From positions 1-64,000 of the forward strand of contig JANSWP010000014.1 of NCBI GenBank assembly GCA_024743405.1: a stretch of 64,000 nt of DNA, given 5' to 3'. This document shows positions 18,252-28,887 of this stretch, piece by piece. The translations under genes were made by a program, and so were the position numbers. The first letter of the stretch is position 1. Each line of letters begins with the position of its first letter. The stretch comes from Bacteroidota bacterium (GTDB lineage Bacteria > Bacteroidota > Bacteroidia > Chitinophagales > Saprospiraceae). Under the pieces are notes generated by a model that saw nothing but the letters and a program-made list of their open reading frames with translations, had not been told where the DNA came from and ran no database searches.

Positions 18252-19007
18252 TTAAACATTAGCTTCGGGTACTTTCCTATTTTCAATATTCAAATACTTT
18301 TCTATTTCTTGTTCTAAATATTTCGCTTTGGAAAGTGTGTTGACAGTTATAAGTTTTTTGTGTTTTTGACCATCAATGCTATTTATTATCAAATAAATAG
18401 AAAAATACCCTGAGCCATCAACAGCATATTTTATATACAATTGATCAATCTCATCAGCATTGTACGTTTTATCTTTTTTGAAATGCTTAGGGCGAGATTT
18501 GATACTTAAATAATTATTATTGACATCAATGTAAGTTTTGTTGTTAGTGTAGTTATATGCCCTGTGTATAAAATAAAATGCAGCTATTGAAAAAGCAATT
18601 GGGATGAAAGGAGAAATACTTTGTTCCCCTAAAAAGTAAATAGAAATAGAAAACAGCGCAATAACGGGGAATAATACTAGCCCCCAAACATCCAAACCTT
18701 GAATGTGCTGTTGAATGGTAATATCTAAATCATCTTTATAATAAAACAATTCAATTCCCTCTGGACGAAAGACTTCCTGCTTCATTTCACCTGAGGCACT
18801 CACATTTTTTATTTGTTCACTAATAGAAAAAATGACATTACAGGTACTGCATTTTGCAACACTATTTTGCAGGTTTAAATTGTCAGCAACTACTGTTTCA
18901 CTACAAGAAGGACAGTGAACCTGTTCAAAAACTTTTGGAAATTCATTTTTTATTTCCTTTAGATCTAGTTTTTCAGCTGGCTTATATCTCTCAATGGGCT
19001 CTTTCAT
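18252..19007 (-). CDS. Zinc-ribbon membrane protein of unknown function
   Basis: The 251-residue protein has an N-terminal zinc ribbon (CPSCSETVVADNL, then KCSTCNVIF, at about residues 33-57), a pair of membrane helices at about 110-150 (VLFPVIALFSISIYFLGE) and a C-terminal beta-rich cytoplasmic domain. The layout resembles bacterial zinc-ribbon proteins with a PH-like tail, but no family is certain. It heads the minus-strand run that ends with DUF998. Confidence 0.7.
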   Translation of the reverse strand: MKEPIERYKPAEKLDLKEIKNEFPKVFEQVHCPSCSETVVADNLNLQNSVAKCSTCNVIFSISEQIKNVSASGEMKQEVFRPEGIELFYYKDDLDITIQQHIQGLDVWGLVLFPVIALFSISIYFLGEQSISPFIPIAFSIAAFYFIHRAYNYTNNKTYIDVNNNYLSIKSRPKHFKKDKTYNADEIDQLYIKYAVDGSGYFSIYLIINSIDGQKHKKLITVNTLSKAKYLEQEIEKYLNIENRKVPEANV

Positions 19008-19137
19008 TATATTTTTGGTTTTACAAAAAAAGTCAATTTATTAATTGAATTCCATTATCACTTGATTTTAAGGATGCTTTTTTTAGGAGAATATATTTAT
19101 TGCGACACATCAGTTACTTAATGCGCTGTTAGAAATA

Positions 19138-19171
19138 GACAAAAAAAGGCTGTCGAATTTCGACAGCCTTT
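19138..19171 (-). terminator. Terminator of the giant SprB-repeat gene
   Basis: AAAGGCTGTCGAA at 19145 onward and its complement form a nearly perfect 13-bp stem. On the minus strand it is followed by a run of T residues (ttttttt). It lies 28 bp beyond the stop of the giant surface protein gene. Confidence 0.8.
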
Positions 19172-19198
19172 CAAAAAAATATAGTTGAATCCAATCAT

Positions 19199-22100
19199 CT
19201 ATTCCTTTATTAACCGAATGGTTTTTTGTCTTTGTCCATCAAAGTTCAAAATCAAGACATACATCCCTGAAGGATAGGTCGATAAGTCAATCTCTTGACG
19301 GAAGCTATTGGCTGCCAATACGATATTTTCTAGTAAAATACCGTTGGCTGAATAGACTTCGAAACTTACTTCATTGCCATAATCTTCCATCACTTCCACG
19401 AAAATAAAGTCAGTTGTTGGGTTCGGATAAATATGAACCAAAGAGACGCCTTCTGTCAATTTTATCTCTTCCGTATTTGATTTAGTGGATTGCCCCGTAG
19501 CAGGGTCAATCAACTGAACGCGGTAAAAACTGCGACCTTTTTTCGGTGCTTGATCAAAGAATTTATAGCGATTGTTAGTACTGTTTGGATCGAAATCGAC
19601 TTCCCCGATTGGGTAAAATTCGATTTCATCTGCCGAACGTTCGACCACAAATTTCAAACTATCATAGAGTGCTGTTTCAAATTCCCAACCGATGTAAACG
19701 AGTTCTTGACTCATCGGCTCCGCTTCAATCACAATGGCATTTCCACAGAATACGGGGTTGTTAGTCACATTGACATCCAACTCATCTGTCGAAACACAGC
19801 CATTTTTGGTGACGGTCAAAGTTACGGTTTTTACGCCCCAAGTATTCCAAGTCACATCTTCATTTTGATTAGTAGAGGTCGCTGGATTAGCTCCTGATCC
19901 AAAATCCCATAAATAAGTCGCGCCAGGAGAAGAGGTCGAAGTATAAGTTTCGGTATCTCCGACACAAACCAAGGTAGGGCCACTAATTTCCGCTACCGCT
20001 ACATTGCCAATGGTGATGATAATGATATTCGATTCGTAAAAATCTGTACAAAATTCACGACGTACACATCGGATAAAATAAGAGGTTTCATAGATAGGTC
20101 CAGGGGCATATGTAGGTCCATTCGCTCCAGGTATAACATTCCAAGTATTTTGATTGAAAGGTCCCGAATTGGTGGTGAACATCCATACATATTCTAAAGC
20201 ACCAGAGCCACCCGAAGCTGGAATTGTTTCCGTTAATGGTGCAGGTATATTTCCAGGACCACACAAAGTCTGATTACAACAGATTTCACCCGGATCGGTC
20301 ACATTGTCGCACATGCCTGGAGGTGCAACTAAAGTCACACTCGATACGCAAGTACAACCATTCCAATCAGTGATGGTCACGGAGTAAGTACCTTCATCAA
20401 GACCGGTTGCTTGTTTGGTGGTTTGGCCATTACTCCATAAATAAGTGTAAGGAGCTGCGCCACCCGTTCCCGTTACTTCTGAGATGCCATCATTTGTATT
20501 AGGAGTGGTGGGTTGTTGAATCACCCAAGCGGTGCATGTCGGACTTGCAGCTGTAGGAATGAATACATTGCCAATGCCTGTACATCCATTCGAGCTTGTC
20601 ACAGTGACCGTGTAAGAACCCGATGACAAACCATAAACCGTATCGCTGATATCGCCTGTACTCCATAGGTAAGTATAAGGGGCAGTGCCCCCAGTCGCAG
20701 AAGCACTCGCTGAGCCATTATTAGCGCCTGCGCAAGTGGTGCTAATAACTAAAGTTGTAACGTTGATAGGCGAGCTACCTTGAAGGGTTACCGAGCCTGT
20801 TTTTGTACATCCATTCGAGTCGGTCGCGGTGACCGTATAAGTACCCGCGCCCAATCCATTGATAGTAGAACCACTGCTACCATTACTCCATGCATAAGTA
20901 AATCCGGGTGTACCGCCGATTGCACTGGCGGTTGCCGAACCATTGTTTAACCCACAAGTTGGGTCATTTTTGGAGACACTCAAATTGATTGAGGAAGGTT
21001 GTGAAATGGAGATGCTAGACGTACCTGTACAACCTAAATTATCAGTTACCGTTACGGTGTATGTACCCGCGCTAAGTCCATTTATAGTTTGAGCATTGCC
21101 ACCATTGCTCCATGAATAAGAGAAAGGTGTATTGCCACTTGCTACATTCGCTGTCGCAGATCCATCATTACTACCGAAACAACTTAAATTAGTTCCATTG
21201 GTATTAACACTTACATTAGCACCAGGGCTAACGGTGGTTTGTCCAATTTTTTGACAATTATTTGCATCCGTTACCGTCACCGAGTAGGTGCCAGGTGCAA
21301 GGTCGAAGATATTTGCAGAAGACTGTCCATTACTCCAATTGTAAGAAAATGGTGCTGTTCCACCAGCATTGATGTTGACGCTAGCTGTTCCGTCATTACT
21401 GCCCGCACAACTTTCGTTGGTTGAATTGACCGCAATGAATATTTGAGCTGGTTCAGCAATTAATACAGTTTCTGTATCTGTGCATCCATTGGCGTCAGTG
21501 ACGGTTACCGTATATTGTCCTGTTGAGAGGTTAAAAGCTGTTTGACCAGTACTTCCATTTGACCAACTATAAGTAAAAGGAGCTTGTCCACCCGCTACAT
21601 TTGCCGTTGCTGAACCATTATTGCCACCAAAACAACTTACATTAGTTAAATTGACATTTACAGAAATTGCTGACCCACCAGTGACCGTTCCAGTCGCCGT
21701 TGTTTGACAATTATTTGAATCTGTAATGGTCACTGTATAAGTGCCAGGTGCAAGGTTTGTAATGGTTTGTGTATTTGCGCCATTTGACCAATTATAATTA
21801 AATGGGGCTTGCCCGCCAACAGTGACATTTGCGGATGCAGAGCCGTTATTTAAACCACAAATTGTATTTTGGGTCGATACATTTGCATTAATTGGGGCAG
21901 GCTCGGTTATCGTAACATTCGAACTTCCTGTACACCCTAAAACATCAGTTACCGTTACGGAATAAGATCCTGCTCCGAGACCAGAAATTCCCCCAGAAGT
22001 CATTCCTGTACTCCATTGATAAGTATAAGGTTGTTGACCGCCAGCTGCAATTGCCATCGCAAAACCGTCAGTTCCTCCATTGCAAGTGACATTGACCGCA

Positions 22101-25100
22101 TTGATTGAAACATTGAAATTCGTTCCACCAGCTACTGTTACAGAGGTAGATTTTGTACAAAAATTAGCATCTTGAACGGTCACGGTATAAGTTCCAGGAG
22201 CAAGATTAGAAATCGTTTGTGTGGTTTGGAAATTATTCCACGCATAAGTATAAGGTGGTATTCCGCCTGAGGCATTCACGGTCGCTGTTCCATTATTGAC
22301 ACTACAACCAGCCGGAGTCGAAGAAGCACTTACATTAATTGGCGATGGTTGATTGATGGAGATAGCCTCTATTGTCTGGCAACCAGCCGCATCTGTAATC
22401 GTCACGGTATAAGTACCAATTGGTAAATTCGAAATCTCTTCAGTGGTCGCGCCTGTATTCCATAAGTAAGTATAGGGTGGTTGACCTCCCCAACCAGAAA
22501 CCAAAATAGAACCAGTTGATTCGCCGAAACAAGCCACGTCAGCCTTGGCAACATCCGTGATCAAATCACTTGCATTGATTATGGTAGAAGCTATTTTTAT
22601 ACAGTTATTCGCATCGGTGACAGTTACTGAATAAGTGCCTGCTTCTAACCCGCCAATCATTTGTGAATTCGAACCTGTTGACCATAGATAAGAGTAAGGT
22701 GGCGTACCGCCATTCGGAAATACTGCCGCCATACCGTTATTTTGATTTGGACAAACAATCGGGGTGGAGGTAATCATCAAATTCAAATTAGGAGGCTCAT
22801 TGAGCCAAATATTTCCTGTTCCAGAACAACCTTGTGCGTCTGAAACGGTCACCGAATAAGCACCAGCTGTCAGATTGGAGATCGTTTGCGTATTTCCGCC
22901 ATTACTCCATGAATAGGAAAATGGTGGCGTACCGCCAAAAATTTGGGCGGTCGCCGAACCATCATTTCCGCCATTACAACTCGGCTCATTACCATTGACA
23001 TTCGCAGATAAAGGTGGTGGTGAGGTAATATTCACTGCGCCTACTTCGACGCAATCATGAGTATCTGTAATTGTCACCGTGTAAGTGCCTGGAGCTAAAT
23101 TTAATGCGGTCGCGCCCGTTGCGCCATTCGACCATTGGTAAGTATATCCTGGCGTTCCGCCTGAAACATTGGCAGTCGCACTCCCGTTTCCGCCAGCACA
23201 ATCTGGTTGAACGGTTGAGAAATTAATCAATATCATTGGTGGTTCTGTAACCGTAATGGTTTGCGATACAGAGCAATTTCCAGAGTCGTAAACTGTTACG
23301 GTATAATTTCCAGCAAGAAGATTATTTAAGATTGGATTGGTCGATCCATTATTCCATTGATAAGTATAAGGAGGCGTACCACCCCAACCGCTGACTTCAA
23401 TTTGCCCATCCGAACTTCCATAACAACTCGTATTGGTAATGATAGCATCAATAATCAAATCGGAATTGGTGATCGTCGCACTTGCGGTACCTTGACAGCC
23501 ATTGATATCATTGACTGTGACTGTGTATGTCCCTGCCCCTAAATTGTTGATTGTTTGCGTATTTCCGCCATTACTCCAAGAATAGGAGAATGGAGCGGTA
23601 CCGCCATTGACAAAGGCGGATGCCATGCCGTTATTAGCATTATTGCAAACTTGTGGCGTAGCATTGATAGACACCGTCAAATTGGGTGGCTCTGTGATTG
23701 TCACGGTCGCCACTTTGGAACATCCATTATTGTCGGTTGCTGTCAAAGAATAAAATCCGGCAGACAAATTAAATATAGATTGGGTCGTTGCGCCTGTATT
23801 CCACAAATATGTATATGGATTATTTCCTCCACTCGGAACTGCCATTGCAGAACCATTATTTGCGCCACAACTCGATACATTTTGAGCATTAATCATCAAG
23901 GCAAAAGAAGTTCCTGCATTCACAGTTATCGAGGCACTTCCTGAACATCCATAAAAATCAGAAACAGTCACCGTGTAATTGCCTGGAGATAAGCCTGTAA
24001 TGGTAGCACTAGACTGACCATTACTCCATAGGAAAGTGTATGGTTGAGTACCGCCCATTCCTGAAGCGGTCGCCGTTCCATCATTTGCACCAGGGCAAGA
24101 TTCATCGGTTGCACTTATCCATGCGGAAACATTGGAAGGAGCACTTAGGGTCGTTGTTTTAGTTGCCGAACACCCAACTGCATCGGTCACGGTCACGGTA
24201 TAAGTGCCTGGTCCGAGATTATTAATCGTTTGAGTTGTTGCGCCGTTATTCCATGTATAGGTATAAGGAGAAACACCACCTTGTGGATTCGCTGTAATGA
24301 TACCATTATTCGAACTACAAGAACTTGGCGGTGTGGTTGTTAGCCAAACTGGGAAACCATTATTAGAACTTTGGACGGTACCACTTCCAGTACCTGTACA
24401 GCCATTATTGTCAGTGACGGTTACATTGTAGACTCCCGCTGAAAGGTTGTTAATGGTTTGATTGGTTCCGCCATTACTCCATACGTAGGTAAATGGAGCC
24501 GTACCGTTGGAAGAATTGGCTGTTGCCGTACCCGTATTTCCACCATTACAACCAGTATTCGTTGTAGTAACCGATATGGTTGGACCAGTGCCTGTATTTC
24601 CACATGCCACAACTCCACAGGAATTTGAGTCCATAATAGTTACACAATATTGACCCGGAGGAAGGTTGACAATGGTTTGTGAAGTCGCACCATTGGTCCA
24701 TAAATAAGTGTATCCAGGTATTCCTCCAACTGGATTAGCAGTTGCTGTACCTGGATTTCCACATGTTGTAGAAACGGTTCCTGACAATACAGGAGGAGCA
24801 GTTAAGGTGACATTACCTGATGCAGTAGCATTCGTAGCGTCGGTAACTGTCACAGAATAGGTGCCAATTGGTAAATTATTAATGGTTTGAGTCGTTACGC
24901 CATTGCTCCAATTGTAAGAATAAGGGGCTATGCCACCCCACGGAGTCGCAGTAGCAGAACCCGTTGAAAAGCCTCCACATAGAGGATTGGTACCATTAAC
25001 CATCACGGTTAATGACACTTCATTAGGGTTTGAACTAAAAGCGAATTGTGGAAAGAAAGAGAGGCATAAAATGCCAATGCCAAAAAATTTCCACGTTGCT

Positions 25101-25132
25101 TTTCCCGGGAAAAGGTGTAAAAAGCATTTCAT
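19199..25132 (-). CDS. Giant SprB-repeat surface protein with T9SS sorting domain
   Basis: The 1977-residue secreted protein has a signal peptide (cleavage near AFSS) and 21 tandem SprB-type repeats of about 70-75 residues, each with a GGxxPYxYxWSNG core followed by GTYTVTVTD and NGC-like turns. After them come a module of the YVWMFTTNSGPF type and a PKD-like domain (TYLWDFGSGANP). The last 80 or so residues are a type A sorting domain (HIYPNPTTDF, then YPSGMYVLILNF, then KTIRLIKE). It is therefore exported by the type IX system and attached to or released from the surface. SprB repeats occur in gliding adhesins of Flavobacterium, but this protein is shorter, and its role in gliding or adhesion is inference. 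Repeats differ enough to show age rather than recent amplification. Confidence 0.92.
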   Translation of the reverse strand: MKCFLHLFPGKATWKFFGIGILCLSFFPQFAFSSNPNEVSLTVMVNGTNPLCGGFSTGSATATPWGGIAPYSYNWSNGVTTQTINNLPIGTYSVTVTDATNATASGNVTLTAPPVLSGTVSTTCGNPGTATANPVGGIPGYTYLWTNGATSQTIVNLPPGQYCVTIMDSNSCGVVACGNTGTGPTISVTTTNTGCNGGNTGTATANSSNGTAPFTYVWSNGGTNQTINNLSAGVYNVTVTDNNGCTGTGSGTVQSSNNGFPVWLTTTPPSSCSSNNGIITANPQGGVSPYTYTWNNGATTQTINNLGPGTYTVTVTDAVGCSATKTTTLSAPSNVSAWISATDESCPGANDGTATASGMGGTQPYTFLWSNGQSSATITGLSPGNYTVTVSDFYGCSGSASITVNAGTSFALMINAQNVSSCGANNGSAMAVPSGGNNPYTYLWNTGATTQSIFNLSAGFYSLTATDNNGCSKVATVTITEPPNLTVSINATPQVCNNANNGMASAFVNGGTAPFSYSWSNGGNTQTINNLGAGTYTVTVNDINGCQGTASATITNSDLIIDAIITNTSCYGSSDGQIEVSGWGGTPPYTYQWNNGSTNPILNNLLAGNYTVTVYDSGNCSVSQTITVTEPPMILINFSTVQPDCAGGNGSATANVSGGTPGYTYQWSNGATGATALNLAPGTYTVTITDTHDCVEVGAVNITSPPPLSANVNGNEPSCNGGNDGSATAQIFGGTPPFSYSWSNGGNTQTISNLTAGAYSVTVSDAQGCSGTGNIWLNEPPNLNLMITSTPIVCPNQNNGMAAVFPNGGTPPYSYLWSTGSNSQMIGGLEAGTYSVTVTDANNCIKIASTIINASDLITDVAKADVACFGESTGSILVSGWGGQPPYTYLWNTGATTEEISNLPIGTYTVTITDAAGCQTIEAISINQPSPINVSASSTPAGCSVNNGTATVNASGGIPPYTYAWNNFQTTQTISNLAPGTYTVTVQDANFCTKSTSVTVAGGTNFNVSINAVNVTCNGGTDGFAMAIAAGGQQPYTYQWSTGMTSGGISGLGAGSYSVTVTDVLGCTGSSNVTITEPAPINANVSTQNTICGLNNGSASANVTVGGQAPFNYNWSNGANTQTITNLAPGTYTVTITDSNNCQTTATGTVTGGSAISVNVNLTNVSCFGGNNGSATANVAGGQAPFTYSWSNGSTGQTAFNLSTGQYTVTVTDANGCTDTETVLIAEPAQIFIAVNSTNESCAGSNDGTASVNINAGGTAPFSYNWSNGQSSANIFDLAPGTYSVTVTDANNCQKIGQTTVSPGANVSVNTNGTNLSCFGSNDGSATANVASGNTPFSYSWSNGGNAQTINGLSAGTYTVTVTDNLGCTGTSSISISQPSSINLSVSKNDPTCGLNNGSATASAIGGTPGFTYAWSNGSSGSTINGLGAGTYTVTATDSNGCTKTGSVTLQGSSPINVTTLVISTTCAGANNGSASASATGGTAPYTYLWSTGDISDTVYGLSSGSYTVTVTSSNGCTGIGNVFIPTAASPTCTAWVIQQPTTPNTNDGISEVTGTGGAAPYTYLWSNGQTTKQATGLDEGTYSVTITDWNGCTCVSSVTLVAPPGMCDNVTDPGEICCNQTLCGPGNIPAPLTETIPASGGSGALEYVWMFTTNSGPFNQNTWNVIPGANGPTYAPGPIYETSYFIRCVRREFCTDFYESNIIIITIGNVAVAEISGPTLVCVGDTETYTSTSSPGATYLWDFGSGANPATSTNQNEDVTWNTWGVKTVTLTVTKNGCVSTDELDVNVTNNPVFCGNAIVIEAEPMSQELVYIGWEFETALYDSLKFVVERSADEIEFYPIGEVDFDPNSTNNRYKFFDQAPKKGRSFYRVQLIDPATGQSTKSNTEEIKLTEGVSLVHIYPNPTTDFIFVEVMEDYGNEVSFEVYSANGILLENIVLAANSFRQEIDLSTYPSGMYVLILNFDGQRQKTIRLIKE

Positions 25133-26043
25133 AACTGGAATCTGTTTGTCTGTTTTTGCTCCGTTTGTATGTTTTATTTGGGTCAGCTAAAACACAGCAA
25201 ACTTTTGCTTTTAAAATAACCAGGGTGCAAAAGTGGTTGGTTTAGTATGCATGTGAAGATTATCTATTTTTTACTTTAAAAATCTGATAATCAAAGGTTA
25301 ATGAAACCTGTCTTGGGGTGTGATTTAATCTTTTAATTTTTAAAAAAGACAATACAATCACTATACAAAGAGCTTCATTTTTTGCTCAGAGCAACTAAAT
25401 AGCAACTAAACCTTCCAAGCTTATTGCTTGATAGTACAGTATGTTGACCAGGAAAATGTTGGAAGATGTCCAGTAGAAACTTCGAAAGCGTTATAGCAAC
25501 AATAGCTATAACCAAAAACTATCAAGACATGAATACGATAGCTCGAATCGAAACTTCTTTTTTATGATGTCCTTATTTAAATGTCTGCAAATCAGGGTAG
25601 TAGTGGAATTTAATACAGCAGACTTTAATGGGTAGAATATCTATGCGCCGTAAAGATATAAAAAAAGCAAGTATGTTATTTTGGTTGTCACATTTGTATT
25701 GATTTTTTTTATTTATAGGTCTTTTCACGTAGTAAGTGCTTGGACAAAATCAAGTTATAGATTACTGGAGCATTGCCGTAAAGCGGCTCGCTCCAGTAAA
25801 TGGTTGTTTTGGAGGGGAGTCCAAGCTCTTTCTTATATGCTTTCCAGTTATGGATGTCGTACAAATAAAATCAAAAGCAGCATTTTATGTGCGACATCAG
25901 TATTTGAAAAGCGTATTAGGTTTCAAATTTTGATGATTTTAGTTGACAACTAAAAGGACGACTCTAATTAGCCTCCTGACATTTCCTAAATTTTATCTTT
26001 AAATAGTTTGGCATTTTTCAGAAATTGATTCAAAATTCAATGT
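25133..26043. other. 911-bp gene-free interval with hairpins
   Basis: No convincing gene. Two overlapping frames (25681-25953 and 25736-25933) start at TTG or GTG and have no recognisable content. A strong hairpin lies at 25762-25799 (TTACTGGAGC pairing with GCTCCAGTAA, with inner GCCG/CGGC). Another potential hairpin sits near 25493 (TTATAGC ... GCTATAA). The interval separates the giant adhesin from the next plus-strand genes and may hold a decayed element. Confidence 0.4.
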
Positions 26044-27360
26044 ATGATAAATAGAAGGTACTTGCTTTTTGGATTGTTTTTTTCATTCGTTATTTTTAGT
26101 ACGTCGCTATTTTCTCAAACCTTTAATGTAAAACTTTATTCGGGTCAAGTCCTTGATGTGGAGACCCAAGAACCTATTATTGGTGCCCATATTCGAATTC
26201 CAGGTACTGAAAAAGGAACGGTTTCTGATGTGAATGGCTATTTTGAAATTGAGTTGGATAGTTTGCCGATTATTATTGTAGCGACCTATTTGGGGTATGA
26301 TTCTGCAACGAAAACGATTCGGAAGAATGAAAAAAAGATATTTGCTTTTTATATGAAAGCTGCAGTGACAGAATTACGCACGCTTACAGTTACCGCACAA
26401 TCAAAGATTGAGAAAATTACAAAAAAGGATATAGCCATACGCGATTTTATATTTGTCGGAAACCTGATTTTGGGTATTGGTGTGGAGAATAGCTTTAAAG
26501 ATGAGCAATTAATTTTGATGGATAACAATGGGGATCCTCTCTTTATTAAATCATTGAGTGGTATCAAAAAAATTCGAGGATTGACCAGGAGTTGTTTAGG
26601 TGGTTTACATCTGTTGACTGCTTCAGAAGCTTTTCAAATATTTATTGATGCACAGGGTATTCACTTTGAAGATCCTTTTCCTAGGTGGCAATATGATAAA
26701 TTAATGAAACCTTGCGTCACCTCTTCCAATGATTTTGTCTATTATGAACGAAAAACATCCAATGGAAAAAGCATTACTTTCGAAGCGCTTCCAAAAGATG
26801 GAGGACTAGCTGTAGAATTTGGTTTGGCTATGGATGAAGATGAATTGGAGAGATATCTAGACGATTTGTATGCAATGGATATTCAACTGCGAGCGACAAC
26901 CTCGGTTTCGATTCAAGATCCTGACGAATTGCGTGCTTTGCGGAGGACAGAAGCAGTGGTAGACTCTTGGACGAATTTCTTTTATCAAGCACTCAATATT
27001 CAGTTATTTAATTTGGGTGAGGAATTATGTGTTTTCAATCATCAAGATGCACAAATAGAGTTTTTTGATTTAGAAGGAAATTTTAAGCGCCTTGTACCCA
27101 TTCATTACTCAAAATCGAAAAAATGGGATGGGGTTATTTATTTGGATGAAAAGCAACAACGGTTTTATACCCGTTTCAATGATCCAAAAGGTAAAGTATT
27201 GGGTACTATCGATTTAGAGACTGGGGAGCTAATTTCCAATACCTTGGTAGAGTGTATGTTTATTGGGAAGATGGATGTTTTTGATGGTTTTCTATATTAT
27301 TTAGAATCGGGCGTAATTGCAGAGGATCGAAATCAGATTTTGCATAAGGTTAGGTTGTGA
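26044..27360 (+). CDS. Secreted carboxypeptidase-like regulatory domain protein
   Basis: The 438-residue exported protein has a signal peptide (cleavage near LFSQ). A CarboxypepD_reg-like beta-sandwich at about 33-110 (GQVLDVETQEPIIGAHIRIP, then KGTVSDVNGYFEIEL) ends in VTAQ, as at the entrance of TonB receptors. No plug or barrel follows. The rest looks like a beta-propeller-type sequence (repeated NNGDPLF, DLEGNFKRL and DLETGEL turns). Probably a surface or periplasmic protein of unknown ligand. A lipoprotein glycosidase gene follows on the same strand. Confidence 0.8.
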   Translation: MINRRYLLFGLFFSFVIFSTSLFSQTFNVKLYSGQVLDVETQEPIIGAHIRIPGTEKGTVSDVNGYFEIELDSLPIIIVATYLGYDSATKTIRKNEKKIFAFYMKAAVTELRTLTVTAQSKIEKITKKDIAIRDFIFVGNLILGIGVENSFKDEQLILMDNNGDPLFIKSLSGIKKIRGLTRSCLGGLHLLTASEAFQIFIDAQGIHFEDPFPRWQYDKLMKPCVTSSNDFVYYERKTSNGKSITFEALPKDGGLAVEFGLAMDEDELERYLDDLYAMDIQLRATTSVSIQDPDELRALRRTEAVVDSWTNFFYQALNIQLFNLGEELCVFNHQDAQIEFFDLEGNFKRLVPIHYSKSKKWDGVIYLDEKQQRFYTRFNDPKGKVLGTIDLETGELISNTLVECMFIGKMDVFDGFLYYLESGVIAEDRNQILHKVRL

Positions 27361-27441
27361 TTTTTATTAGTTTTGTTCTACGATTTGTATGGGGTTATAA
27401 GGACAATATTCGTCCTGCTTCAAAAAATTAGGCTTAATTTA

Positions 27442-28839
27442 ATGCACCAAACAAAAAACTTTATTTCAGCTGTTTTTACTCTTTTATTTCTCTCCTTTCT
27501 TTTCCAAGCTTGTGAGTCAAATTCACCAAATAACAAGACTGTTACTAAAATAAATATTCAAGAAGATACTTCTTCGACTTTCTACCTTGGGGGTATTCAA
27601 GTCAATGAAGCGGACATTAATCATTGGACAAAAACACTCAAAAAGATTGGAATGAACACGGTTGAAGTGACCGTATATTTAAATCATTCAGTTTGGAATC
27701 ACCATCATGTTTTCTGGGATGAACAAGAAAAAGGGATGATTGATGAAATTCGAGCAGCAAAAAAAGAAGGATTAAAAGTGGTGTTGATTTTGCGAACTTC
27801 TCTTCATTCTTTTTATGAGGAAAATAAGTTTTTATGGCATGGAAGGATTATGCCAAAAGGTGAGGAAAGAATCAAAAAATGGTTTGATAAATATCAAGAA
27901 TTTGCCTTAGAATGGGCAAAAATCTGTGAGGTGGAAGGGGTAGAAATTATGGGTATAGGAAGTGAGATGAATGCGATGGCCGCGACCCAACCGATTAATG
28001 AATTTCCTGGTTTATATAGATATTACAACGATGTCGAACAACAAAAAGAATTTGAAGAACGAGCGTTGAAGTACAAAGATGTAATAAATAGCAATTATCT
28101 TTTGGAAGGGGGAAAGTGGCAGCATGATAAGTTGGAAGATTACCTAAGCGATCGGATTCAAGCCAATAAAAAATGGGTAGATGAAATTACTTTTGAGGGA
28201 GAATATTTCCGCATTGAAAAGATAAATAAACGGAGTCAATTTATTGAAAAGCAATGGGTTAAATTGATTGGGGCGATTCGGGGAGTTTATAATGGAAAGC
28301 TAACCTACGCGGCTAATTTTGATAATTATATGAATGTTGGTTTTTGGGAACATTTAGATTTTATAGGCATCAATGCCTATTTTCCATTGCGGAATTTTGC
28401 TCAAAATAAACTGTCAGACTCAGAAATGAAATCCATCCTGAAAAGTAGTTGGGACGATATTTTGAAGGATATCGAAATATTCAACTCATCAAATTCGATC
28501 TCGCATAAACCGGTTATTTTTACCGAATTGGGTTATGTACAAGCAGAAGATTCGACCATTAATCCTTGGCAAGGGTTTGGATTTTCCATTGTTGGGTCAG
28601 ATCTTTTGGAAAAGATTATTTTATGGGATCATCAACCGCTTCACCCGAAAGAAAGGCAGCTGGCGGTCGACGCGTTAAAAGAAGCGGTAGATGATCAACA
28701 GTTCAATCTCGTAGGTATTTTGTATTGGAAACTGACGACTCATCCTTATCATTTGAATGATGAACCGTTTGCGCTTCATATTGCAGAGCAGGTTACGGAT
28801 AGTTTGCAAACGGTTTTAGCGGACTTCAACAAGGAATGA
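27442..28839 (+). CDS. GH113-like glycoside hydrolase lipoprotein
   Basis: TIM-barrel glycosidase related to family GH113 (beta-mannanase type), exported as a lipoprotein (FLFQAC signal with Cys about 22 residues from the start). The sequence shows the expected acid/base glutamate in GIGSEMNAM (Glu175) and the nucleophile glutamate in FTELGY (Glu362). The 465-residue length is slightly above the family. The frame opens upstream to 27373, but the ATG at 27442 gives a proper lipoprotein signal. It follows the carboxypeptidase-like regulatory domain gene by 81 bp. Substrate is likely a beta-mannoside or a similar glycan; this is inferred. Confidence 0.8.
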   Translation: MHQTKNFISAVFTLLFLSFLFQACESNSPNNKTVTKINIQEDTSSTFYLGGIQVNEADINHWTKTLKKIGMNTVEVTVYLNHSVWNHHHVFWDEQEKGMIDEIRAAKKEGLKVVLILRTSLHSFYEENKFLWHGRIMPKGEERIKKWFDKYQEFALEWAKICEVEGVEIMGIGSEMNAMAATQPINEFPGLYRYYNDVEQQKEFEERALKYKDVINSNYLLEGGKWQHDKLEDYLSDRIQANKKWVDEITFEGEYFRIEKINKRSQFIEKQWVKLIGAIRGVYNGKLTYAANFDNYMNVGFWEHLDFIGINAYFPLRNFAQNKLSDSEMKSILKSSWDDILKDIEIFNSSNSISHKPVIFTELGYVQAEDSTINPWQGFGFSIVGSDLLEKIILWDHQPLHPKERQLAVDALKEAVDDQQFNLVGILYWKLTTHPYHLNDEPFALHIAEQVTDSLQTVLADFNKE

Positions 28840-28887
28840 AGTGAAAATAGATTGAGAAAAGGAATAAATCAAAATTCTGAATCATTC

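Noticed and set aside
19490-24618. Several open frames antisense to or out of frame with the giant SprB gene
   Set aside because: They are by-products of the repetitive, biased codon use of the repeats and encode low-complexity sequence with no start context.
25681-25953. Two overlapping 65-90-codon frames in the empty interval
   Set aside because: Both begin at TTG or GTG, have no recognisable content and overlap each other across a perfect hairpin.
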